A stretch of DNA of 64,000 nucleotides. Source: Flagellimonas pacifica. Its GTDB lineage: Bacteria; Bacteroidota; Bacteroidia; Flavobacteriales; Flavobacteriaceae. Shown piece by piece: positions 57,156 to 64,000 of the stretch. Position 1 is the stretch's first letter. The number at the start of each line of letters is the position of its first letter. The stretch is from contig NZ_OBEH01000004.1 of the NCBI RefSeq assembly GCF_900215465.1, positions 62,001 to 126,000 of the forward strand, read 5' to 3'. The position numbers and the translations under genes are program-made. The notes under the pieces were generated by a model. The model saw only the letters and a list, made by a program, of their open reading frames with translations, made no database searches and was not told the origin of the DNA.

Positions 57156-58559
57156 TTACTTTTTCAGTATTTTATAACTTCTTATCTCCGGTGAATTTTC
57201 ATCATGACTTATCAATTTTAAATAGTACACTCCAGATGAAAGATTCTCTATTGGTATGGGACCATTTAATTGTCCCTGTTTGACAAAAGCTCCCGAGCTA
57301 TCAAATAATTGGAAGCTAAATACTTCGTTCTCTCCCAAAGCTGTTAAATAAATATTTTCATCTGCAGGATTGGGATACGGACGAAGAGTACTGTCATTTT
57401 GAGGTTCATTTGATAGGCTTGAAGGGTTATTCCATATGTCTTTAACCCGTATTTCATCAAAATTTGAATAGCTGTAGAGTGTGAATGTAACTTCATAGTC
57501 CTCATTCCCTTTGTCGGTATACAGGCCAGCATCAACACCAACATCCTCAAATACAGCAGCATCAATATTAGACGGGTCTATTCCTTGTCTGTCATTAAAA
57601 TTGATTAATTTATTATCAGCTCCTGACACAACCTCTATCTCATTAAAATCAATTTCTAACCTATTGGACTTAACTTTAATTTTAAGTGGATTGTTTCCCA
57701 CAACTTCATATTTCAACGAATTTGTATTGTATAAAAAATAGTCCAAAAACAAAAGTGGATTTACATGGGGGTCCACAACCTCTGAAAATGGATTTGAAGA
57801 TGAACAACCCCCATTTTGCTGAGATTCTATTGAACATAACACTCCTACACGTATTTCAAAATGATTATGGTTAAATATTGTTTGGCCTGTTTGCCCCACC
57901 CCACCTATTAAATCACCCTTCTTTACAACTGCTCCCTGCTGAATCCCTGGAGAAATACTATTTAAATGGGAAGAAAGGGAATAATAGTTCTTTATAAATT
58001 TCCCTTTAAAGAAGAATGGCGTTTCCATTTGATGACTTATTACCACAGTCGTTGAACTAAAGGGGTTATCAGGATCATTTTCGGAATAGGCACTATGTAC
58101 AACTCCATCTGCAATACTAACAATTGGATCATCCAAATTTCCCGGAATATCAATGCCTCTATGAAAATCGTAACGAGATTCTGATTTTTTCCATCTGGAA
58201 CCAAAAGGTGATGATACGGTGGAAATATTACCATTTGGCCAAACGGTATCATCAAACCTCACCATAATCCCATTTTTTGTAATAAAAAAAGTATCTTCTT
58301 TACAAACTGGATCCAATCCATTGATTGATAAACATACCTTATAAACACCCTCCACCCTATATGTGTGTATTGGATCTTTCTCTTTTGATGTTTCACCATC
58401 CCCAAAATCCCATAAATATGAGTTTATCGTAAGATTATCTTCCAGAATTGACGCATCATAAAATTGAACCGTCATTCCGTTCACTCCCATAGCCGTAAAA
58501 TCTATGTTATTGGCATAAGAAAACAAAAGCAATACAGGGACAAGACACATTTTATTCAT
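57156..58559 (-). CDS. T9SS-secreted M23 peptidase with PKD domain
   Basis: I choose the ATG at 58559 (467 residues) because it starts the signal peptide; the GTG frame from 58595 adds 12 residues with no such signal. After the signal comes a PKD-like domain (SYLWDFGDGETSKEKDP, TYRVEGVYKVCLSING), then an M23 lysostaphin-type domain with HRGIDIPG, the zinc-ligand block, and NHNHFEIRVG (HxH). The C-terminus carries a T9SS type A sorting domain (PYPNPADENIYL to SYKILKK). It probably cuts peptidoglycan peptides outside the cell. Substrate specificity is unknown. Confidence 0.9.
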   Translation of the reverse strand: MNKMCLVPVLLLFSYANNIDFTAMGVNGMTVQFYDASILEDNLTINSYLWDFGDGETSKEKDPIHTYRVEGVYKVCLSINGLDPVCKEDTFFITKNGIMVRFDDTVWPNGNISTVSSPFGSRWKKSESRYDFHRGIDIPGNLDDPIVSIADGVVHSAYSENDPDNPFSSTTVVISHQMETPFFFKGKFIKNYYSLSSHLNSISPGIQQGAVVKKGDLIGGVGQTGQTIFNHNHFEIRVGVLCSIESQQNGGCSSSNPFSEVVDPHVNPLLFLDYFLYNTNSLKYEVVGNNPLKIKVKSNRLEIDFNEIEVVSGADNKLINFNDRQGIDPSNIDAAVFEDVGVDAGLYTDKGNEDYEVTFTLYSYSNFDEIRVKDIWNNPSSLSNEPQNDSTLRPYPNPADENIYLTALGENEVFSFQLFDSSGAFVKQGQLNGPIPIENLSSGVYYLKLISHDENSPEIRSYKILKK

Positions 58560-58775
58560 AATTGATAATGATTTAAGTGCTGTAGCCATCAACACTTCCT
58601 ATTTATTAAATAGTATATCTAATCAATTATAATGCTTAAAAAAGAAGTTAAAGCTGTTGAATATATGTATAGTGGTTTTAGATTTATAAAACATGGACTT
58701 GGGTTCATCCATTAAAGAAGAAAACGCTTCAAAACATACAACATATTTTTCGTTTTTTAATTCTATCATATCAAA

Positions 58776-58814
58776 TGCGGCCCAGATATACACATAAACT
58801 TGTTCCAGACCGCA
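58776..58814 (-). terminator. Possible terminator after the outer-membrane protein gene
   Basis: TGCGGCCCAG and CCAGACCGCA can pair as a stem with wobbles around a 19-nt loop, just after the gene end in the minus direction. A modest T-rich stretch follows. Rest of 58560-58837: nothing else seen. Confidence 0.45.
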
Positions 58815-58837
58815 CTAAATATGACTCGTAAATTGGT

Positions 58838-59908
58838 TTACAAATCGAACCGAAAGCCCAAGGAAATATTATTTTGTTTTATAGCTGCATCTTTAAAAAT
58901 TGGGTTTAAATCGTACTTAATGTACAAGAGCACTCCATCAAAGCCCGCATATGCACTTAGCCCATATATTAAATCGCTGGTATTGTAATCTCGTTTGAAT
59001 TTATCCTTTACTTGTTCTCCATCACGATTATATTTCAATTTTTGACGAGTACCAAGGTTAAATCCTCCATATCCACCAATTCCCATTCTAAATTGGTTTT
59101 GAATGGAATATCGTATGCTCTTCTCCGTCTTACGGAATCTTGAAGGGCCAAACTCAAAATGTACCGGAAATACAAGGTTATCCATCCGTAATTTGGATTT
59201 GTCCAGTTCAAATTCAAACTCCTCCAACATGGTCTGATTCCCATTTTGCACAAAAATCTGATTGTTATCCGGTTTTAATCCATTAAACTGAAAAGAAAAG
59301 CCATAGTGGAGTCGCAACCAATTAGACCTGTCAAAAACCCGGGTACGCCATTGCCAACCCATTTCAAAAAATCGACTCCCGCCAATTTTATATGGTGAAT
59401 TATCCAACGACTGGCCTTCAATCAAAGCACTGTTCAATCCAATCGCAAAAACAAAATCAGAGTACGTACGCCTGTCGTATTTTATCTCCCTTTTCCATTT
59501 CCGCGATCTTGAAATGACCAAAGGTTCCCCATTAACGTCTATTGTAAAACCAATCCTATCAATATCAAGAGAATCCACCTCTATTTCAGCTAGTGTATCA
59601 CCTTCATTGCGCTCCAAAAGAGAAATTTGATTATCTATTATACCAATTCTATTTTCTATGTTCAACGCTCTTTTTTTAGCAGCAGCCTCTTTTAAAATTT
59701 TGGCCTCACTTTCAGAAATATCTTTGTTTTTTAATCGTTTGTTGATTTCTTCAATTTCAAACTTTAAAGCTTCTTTTTCCTGTTCAGAAATTTTCTCTTT
59801 TTGAGCCTTCAAAACTTCTATTTTCTGCTCATAAACTTCTTGTGCAACAATAGTTTGAGAAAGAAGCAACAATAATATTGTAGCTAAATACAGTGTAATT
59901 TTACTCAT
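58838..59908 (-). CDS. Outer-membrane beta-barrel protein with periplasmic coiled coil
   Basis: This 356-residue protein has a signal peptide (SQTIVAQE), a Glu/Lys-rich coiled coil (about 22-105, with KEALKFEIEEINKRLKNKDI), then a C-terminal region of alternating strands ending in ISLGFRFDL, typical of a porin-like barrel. It lies 90 bp after a membrane protein and an ECF sigma gene, suggesting a regulated envelope unit. The ligand is unknown. Confidence 0.8.
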   Translation of the reverse strand: MSKITLYLATILLLLLSQTIVAQEVYEQKIEVLKAQKEKISEQEKEALKFEIEEINKRLKNKDISESEAKILKEAAAKKRALNIENRIGIIDNQISLLERNEGDTLAEIEVDSLDIDRIGFTIDVNGEPLVISRSRKWKREIKYDRRTYSDFVFAIGLNSALIEGQSLDNSPYKIGGSRFFEMGWQWRTRVFDRSNWLRLHYGFSFQFNGLKPDNNQIFVQNGNQTMLEEFEFELDKSKLRMDNLVFPVHFEFGPSRFRKTEKSIRYSIQNQFRMGIGGYGGFNLGTRQKLKYNRDGEQVKDKFKRDYNTSDLIYGLSAYAGFDGVLLYIKYDLNPIFKDAAIKQNNISLGFRFDL

Positions 59909-59998
59909 GATCTTCTTTGATTTATGACCCTTCTAACCTCCCATCCTGAAATAACCAAGATGGGAAAATTAAAAAGGTGTTTTTGATTGATGAATATT

Positions 59999-60736
59999 CT
60001 AATTGTTCCTTTCGGCCACAGCAGTTCTAAGTTTGGAGTAACCATCTTTGAGAGCGTCAAAAATTTGATTTCTGAACGATTCATCCAACTCGTCCTCAGC
60101 TTGCGCCAACAAAGCCATGGCATCTACAGTTCCATTCGACGCAAAAAGTTGTTCTGTAAGAATCTCTTTTTGAGCTGCTCTTAAAAGGGAATCCACTTCT
60201 ACATCTGTGACCTCTGTGTTAGTACTCTCTAACAATGCCACTTGTTCCGCAATTTCGTTTACTTTTTGGGTAATCAACTGGTCAGATTTTTCTAGAAAAA
60301 CATCGTTTAAAGGTTGTTTCTCTGTCCGCTCTGCCAATTCAGACGATTGCAAGGTGTCTTCCAAGACTTTTACATGCCGTGCTTCCTTTTGAAAAACCTC
60401 TTCTTCTATTTGATTTTCAACAACTTCCGATTTTTCTTGTTTTATAGGTTGTACCTCTAATGTTTTTTCTTTACGTTGAATTTCGGTTTCATTTGACTTG
60501 TTTTCCTCCACCAACTGAATGGTATCTTCCTCAGGTGATTTGGAAGTAAATACCACTATTGAAATCACAAGAATCCCAATAAAGCTTGCTGCTATGGCAT
60601 AGGGGAACCATCTCTTCTGTTTTGGTTTTCCTTCCACAGTTACTTGGGAAGCAATTTTATCCCAAGCTTCTGACGAAGGAGTGATTTTACGTTCCCCAAG
60701 TTTTTCTTTGATATGTTTTTCTAACTTTTCCATCAT
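59999..60736 (-). CDS. Putative anti-sigma-like membrane protein
   Basis: This 245-residue protein has a short cytoplasmic N-terminus with SSEAWDKIASQV, a basic run, one membrane helix (about 46-64) and a long acidic periplasmic region with repeated Glu/Gln segments. It directly follows an ECF sigma gene (5-bp gap). This arrangement suggests an anti-sigma or envelope-sensing role, but no known zinc anti-sigma motif was found. The function is inferred from position. Confidence 0.7.
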   Translation of the reverse strand: MMEKLEKHIKEKLGERKITPSSEAWDKIASQVTVEGKPKQKRWFPYAIAASFIGILVISIVVFTSKSPEEDTIQLVEENKSNETEIQRKEKTLEVQPIKQEKSEVVENQIEEEVFQKEARHVKVLEDTLQSSELAERTEKQPLNDVFLEKSDQLITQKVNEIAEQVALLESTNTEVTDVEVDSLLRAAQKEILTEQLFASNGTVDAMALLAQAEDELDESFRNQIFDALKDGYSKLRTAVAERNN

Positions 60737-60741
60737 TCTTC

Positions 60742-61314
60742 CTATTTATCCCTTGACTTTGTCCGAGGTGACATTCCTTTCAATTTTAAGTTTTCCTGGA
60801 GCATTTTTCTTGCTTTGAACAGTTGTGATTTTGATGTTCCTTCTGATATTTTTAGCATTTCTGCTATTTCATGATGTTTATATCCCTCTATGGCATATAA
60901 CAAAAAGACCATTTTGTATCCCTCAGGTAATCCATCTATCAGATGTTGCACATACTCCATATCCAATAATGAAGAACCATTATCCAACTCTTTTGATTGG
61001 GATTCAGAAATCTCATCATCATAAACCACAAACTGTTTTTTGCGTAAATAAGAAATACTCTCTCGTACCATGATTTTCCTGATCCATCCTTCAAAACTTC
61101 CCTTGTGTTGAAAAGATTTCAAATTTTGAAAGACTTTAACAAACCCATTAACCATCACATCTTCTGCAAACTGTAGATCCTTAATGTATTGCCTACAAAC
61201 ACCCAACATTTTAGGAGCATGCTTCTCATACAATTGTCTTTGCATTCTTTGATCTCCAGCTATCGCCTTTTTGATCAAAAGTTTTTCATTGGTATATAAT
61301 GACACAATTTTCAA
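60742..61314 (-). CDS. ECF-type RNA polymerase sigma factor
   Basis: This 190-residue sigma-70 family protein has region 2 with AEDVMVNGFVKVFQNLKSF and region 4 with YKMVFLLYAIEGYKHHEIAEMLKISEGTSKSQLFKAR. The start codon is TTG; no better upstream ATG is in frame. It belongs to the extracytoplasmic-function group and is followed by a single-pass membrane protein that may restrain it. Regulated genes are unknown. Confidence 0.92.
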   Translation of the reverse strand: MKIVSLYTNEKLLIKKAIAGDQRMQRQLYEKHAPKMLGVCRQYIKDLQFAEDVMVNGFVKVFQNLKSFQHKGSFEGWIRKIMVRESISYLRKKQFVVYDDEISESQSKELDNGSSLLDMEYVQHLIDGLPEGYKMVFLLYAIEGYKHHEIAEMLKISEGTSKSQLFKARKMLQENLKLKGMSPRTKSRDK

Positions 61315-61489
61315 AAGTGGTTCTCGGTTTGTTTTCTATAAAGATAGACGCAGTGGTTTCTAAAAAGGTTGTCTAGGGTATAGATTTTTTCTGATGTTGG
61401 TAATATATGTCCTCTACCAAATTCATTTTTACAAGAAAAAATACACCTGGACAACGCTCAGTATAACTAATGAATAGGTTTGCTAAATA

Positions 61490-62467
61490 TTACTTTTTTC
61501 GGTCAACCACATAATTGACCATTAAGGTAAGGGCATCTTTATATTTTGAATCGGGGTAATTGTCCAACAATGACAGAGCCTCATCTTTAAAAGAAAGCAT
61601 TTTCGAGACTGCATATTCCAATCCTCCCATTTCTCTCACATAGGCAATAACTTCTTTCACCCTTTTCTTATCCTTATTATGGTTTTTGATCGAGTTGATC
61701 AACCATCGTTTTTTTTCTTTGTCACTTTGGTTCAGCGCATAAATAAGTGGAAGGGTCATTTTTTGCTCCTTAATGTCTATGCCAGTAGGTTTTCCAATCT
61801 TGTCGGCCCCATAATCAAAAAGGTCATCTTTTATTTGAAAGGCCATACCACAAAGCTCTCCAAACTTTCTGAATATTTCCACATGTTCAGAGTCTGGCTT
61901 CACAGAACAAGCTCCCATACTGCAACAGGCAGCAATCAAAGTTGCAGTTTTTTGACGGATAATATCATAATACACCTCTTCGGTAATATCCAGAAGTCTT
62001 GCTTTTTCAATCTGCAGTAGCTCCCCTTCGCTCATGTCCTTAACTGCATTGGAAATGATATGAAGCAAATCATAATCTTTGTTTTCCAAAGCCACCAAAA
62101 CTCCTTTAGAAAAAAGGAAATCACCTACCAAAACTGCAATTTTATTTTTCCAAAGCGCATTTATAGAGAAAAAGCCCCTCCGTTTATGACTATCATCCAC
62201 CACATCATCATGAACCAAACTTGCGGTATGAATCAGTTCAATAATGGATGCACCACAATACGTCCGATCATTTATACTACCTTCATTGATCAATTTAGCG
62301 GTAAGAAATACGAACATGGGACGCATTTGCTTTCCTTTTCTATTGACGATGTAGTAAGTAATTCTATTAAACAATGCCACTTTTGAAGACATGGACTTTA
62401 AGAACTTATCCTCAAAAAGTTCCATTTCTTTTTCAATGGGCTCCCTAATCTGCGAAACTACCTTCAA
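61490..62467 (-). CDS. Long-chain polyprenyl diphosphate synthase
   Basis: This 325-residue isoprenyl synthase has both Asp-rich motifs: DDVVDD (FARM) and DDLFD (SARM). Lys/Arg for diphosphate binding is in GKQMRPMFVFL. It makes the all-trans isoprenoid tail of menaquinone, probably C30-C40; chain length cannot be read reliably. The start is TTG; the next ATG (residue 15) would remove part of helix A. It resembles IspB/octaprenyl synthase. Confidence 0.92.
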   Translation of the reverse strand: MKVVSQIREPIEKEMELFEDKFLKSMSSKVALFNRITYYIVNRKGKQMRPMFVFLTAKLINEGSINDRTYCGASIIELIHTASLVHDDVVDDSHKRRGFFSINALWKNKIAVLVGDFLFSKGVLVALENKDYDLLHIISNAVKDMSEGELLQIEKARLLDITEEVYYDIIRQKTATLIAACCSMGACSVKPDSEHVEIFRKFGELCGMAFQIKDDLFDYGADKIGKPTGIDIKEQKMTLPLIYALNQSDKEKKRWLINSIKNHNKDKKRVKEVIAYVREMGGLEYAVSKMLSFKDEALSLLDNYPDSKYKDALTLMVNYVVDRKK

Positions 62468-62606
62468 CGCAACCGTGTTTGGTTAATTTGGTTTGAAAGC
62501 CTAAAAGTAGGGAAAATGATAGAGTTGATTGTTGCATGTCAAAAAATAAGCATGGTCAAGCGCAACTCTAACACTCTTTTTACATCCTTGGAATAAAGAA
62601 AAAGAA

Positions 62607-63017
62607 ATGAAATCTAAAATTACAGTTATATTTTCTATCCTAGTCGTTGCATTCTTTATAAACTGCAGCAAAAGTGAAAATGATTCTCCAACAACCCTTG
62701 AAGGAGAGTATGAGGGGGTATTTACAGTGAAATATGGAAATGATGAAACTCTGTCGAACCCAGTCCAAGTCTCACTCATCAACGGGCAATTTTCAAGTTC
62801 AACAGGTGCCAATAGGCTTCCTGCGGGTGGAAATGGAAAATATAAAGTGCAAAATACTACCATTGAATTTAATGACGAAAATGTCTGGACTGCTGATTTT
62901 GATTGGAACTTAATTCTCAATGGTGAATACAACTATTCCTTGACTGAAAATAAGTTGATCATATCAGCACATAAAAATGATGTTGGATTCTACAAATACG
63001 AACTAAAAAAGAAATAG
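62607..63017 (+). CDS. Small lipoprotein of unknown function
   Basis: This 136-residue protein has a lipobox FIN-C20 and then about 115 beta-rich residues (TLEGEYEGVFTVKYGND, FDWNLILNGEYNYSLTENKL). It looks like a small lipocalin-like or calycin-type barrel, but I cannot name a family. It stands between minus-strand genes, so it is its own transcript. Confidence 0.75.
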   Translation: MKSKITVIFSILVVAFFINCSKSENDSPTTLEGEYEGVFTVKYGNDETLSNPVQVSLINGQFSSSTGANRLPAGGNGKYKVQNTTIEFNDENVWTADFDWNLILNGEYNYSLTENKLIISAHKNDVGFYKYELKKK

Positions 63018-63041
63018 AATCCTCTTCGGAATTATCAAAAA

Positions 63042-64000
63042 TCAACTCTTATTGGCCAACTGTCCGCAAGCTGCATCAATGTCTTTACCACGTGATCTTC
63101 TAACAGTGACAGTTATTCCATTTTTCTCCAAAGTATGTTTGTACATCTCTACAGCTTGATTGGAGGCTTGTTGAAACTCACCGTCATCAATGGGGTTATA
63201 TTCTATCAAGTTAACTTTTGAAGGGGCAAATTTGCAGAATTTGACCAAAGCATCAGCAGCTTCTTTAGTATCATTGATGCCTTCCCAAATCACATATTCG
63301 TAGGTAATCCTATTTTTGGTCTTGTTGTACCAATACTGGAGCGCCTCCCTTAAATCTTTTAAAGGAAAAGTTGCATTGAACGGCATAATGGATGTCCGCA
63401 CTTCGTCTATTGCTGAATGTAGCGATACGGCCAATCCAAACTTAACCTCCTCATCCGCCATTTTTTTAATCATTTTGGGAACTCCGGAGGTAGAGACTAT
63501 AATTCGCTTTGGTGACATTCCCAAGCCTTCTGGTGAGGTAATCTTTTCAATGGCTTTTAGCACATTGTTATAGTTCATCAAAGGCTCTCCCATCCCCATG
63601 AACACAATATTGCTCAATGGTCTATCAAAATACAACCGACTTTCGTTATCAATAGCAACTACTTGATCATAGATTTCATCAGGATTTAAGTTACGCATTC
63701 GCTTTAACCGAGCGGTGGCACAAAATCGGCAATCCAAACTGCAACCTACCTGACTTGACACACACGCTGTTGTTCTTGTTTCTGTGGGAATTAGAACTGA
63801 TTCTACTATTAAATCATCGTGAAGTCGTACTGCATTTTTGATCGTTCCATCTACACTGCGCTGCATTTGATCTACTTGAATGTGGTTGATAACAAAGTTA
63901 TCTTCCAACATCTTACGTGTTTCTTTGGAAATATTGGTCATTCCCTCAAAAGAATGGGCAGATTTTTGCCACAACCATTCATATACTTGGTTGCCACGGA
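63042..64000 (-). CDS. rlmN: 23S rRNA/tRNA adenine C2-methyltransferase RlmN (partial, 5' end cut by window edge)
   Basis: The frame stays open past the right edge (RGNQVYEWLWQKSAHS before the internal TTG at 63974), so the N-terminus lies outside; about 319 residues are visible. The radical-SAM cluster motif is CSLDCRFC, the first catalytic Cys sits in TACVSSQVGC and the second in DIDAACGQL near the C-terminus. GMGEPLMNY and LAVSLHSA are family markers. It methylates A2503 of 23S rRNA and A37 of some tRNAs. Confidence 0.96.
   Translation of the reverse strand, partial: RGNQVYEWLWQKSAHSFEGMTNISKETRKMLEDNFVINHIQVDQMQRSVDGTIKNAVRLHDDLIVESVLIPTETRTTACVSSQVGCSLDCRFCATARLKRMRNLNPDEIYDQVVAIDNESRLYFDRPLSNIVFMGMGEPLMNYNNVLKAIEKITSPEGLGMSPKRIIVSTSGVPKMIKKMADEEVKFGLAVSLHSAIDEVRTSIMPFNATFPLKDLREALQYWYNKTKNRITYEYVIWEGINDTKEAADALVKFCKFAPSKVNLIEYNPIDDGEFQQASNQAVEMYKHTLEKNGITVTVRRSRGKDIDAACGQLANKS

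Noticed and set aside
58560..58595. GTG start of the M23 peptidase at 58595
   Set aside because: The extra 12 residues precede a complete signal peptide that begins at 58559.
62501..62932. Minus-strand frame of 143 codons opposite the small lipoprotein
   Set aside because: It has no motif and overlaps the lipoprotein, which has a lipobox and normal codon use.

Overview
The window is chromosomal DNA from a marine-type Bacteroidota, most likely a Flavobacteriaceae member near Muricauda/Flagellimonas or Maribacter. The genus is a guess; the family is well supported. Evidence includes a SusC/SusD pair, type IX secretion (T9SS) sorting domains, PorP/SprF, the gliding genes gldB and gldC, the Bacteroidota-type division/cell-wall cluster without murF, promoters of the TAnnTTTG type, and AT-rich DNA. 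No transposase, integrase, CRISPR array or phage gene was recognised.

Layout. (1) 1-6.5 kb, plus strand: the 3' part of a giant T9SS-secreted surface protein with a 35-residue Asp-rich repeat array, followed by its PorP/SprF-like partner. (2) 6.6-24.4 kb, minus strand: a SusCD locus. In transcription order it has a membrane-bound one-component regulator (sensor propeller, Y_Y_Y, AraC), SusC, SusD, a terminator-like hairpin, two tandem paralogous FG-GAP/ASPIC-UnbV proteins with translational coupling, and a large lipoprotein that resembles a glycosidase. No standard CAZyme family is evident, so the substrate is unknown. (3) 24.7-32.5 kb: a probable iron-acquisition and redox operon with a siderophore-type TonB receptor, a secreted ankyrin protein, a DUF2271 protein with an apparent covalent-flavin motif, and a membrane PepSY/flavodoxin-reductase. 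A PchR-like AraC regulator is divergently transcribed. (4) 32.6-48.6 kb, minus strand: tRNA-Arg, a YqeY-like protein, then the compact dcw operon mraZ-rsmH-ftsL-ftsI-murE-mraY-murD-ftsW-murG-murC-ftsQ-ftsA-ftsZ. It has an MraZ-box operator at its head and a terminator hairpin at its end. (5) 48.8-64 kb: housekeeping and small genes: a hydrolase, engB, gldC, gldB, nadE, an atypical response regulator, dnaG, small secreted and zinc-ribbon proteins, a T9SS-secreted M23 peptidase, an ECF sigma/membrane-protein/outer-membrane-barrel set, polyprenyl synthase, a lipoprotein and rlmN (cut by the right edge).

The most interesting items are the SusCD locus with duplicated ASPIC/UnbV proteins, the flavin-motif DUF2271 iron/redox operon, the 10-bp-phased MraZ operator, the response regulator whose phospho-acceptor Asp is Glu, the DnaG primase that has lost its zinc ligands, and the near-identical repeat array of the giant adhesin-like protein. 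Functions are inferred from sequence reading only; no database search was run.
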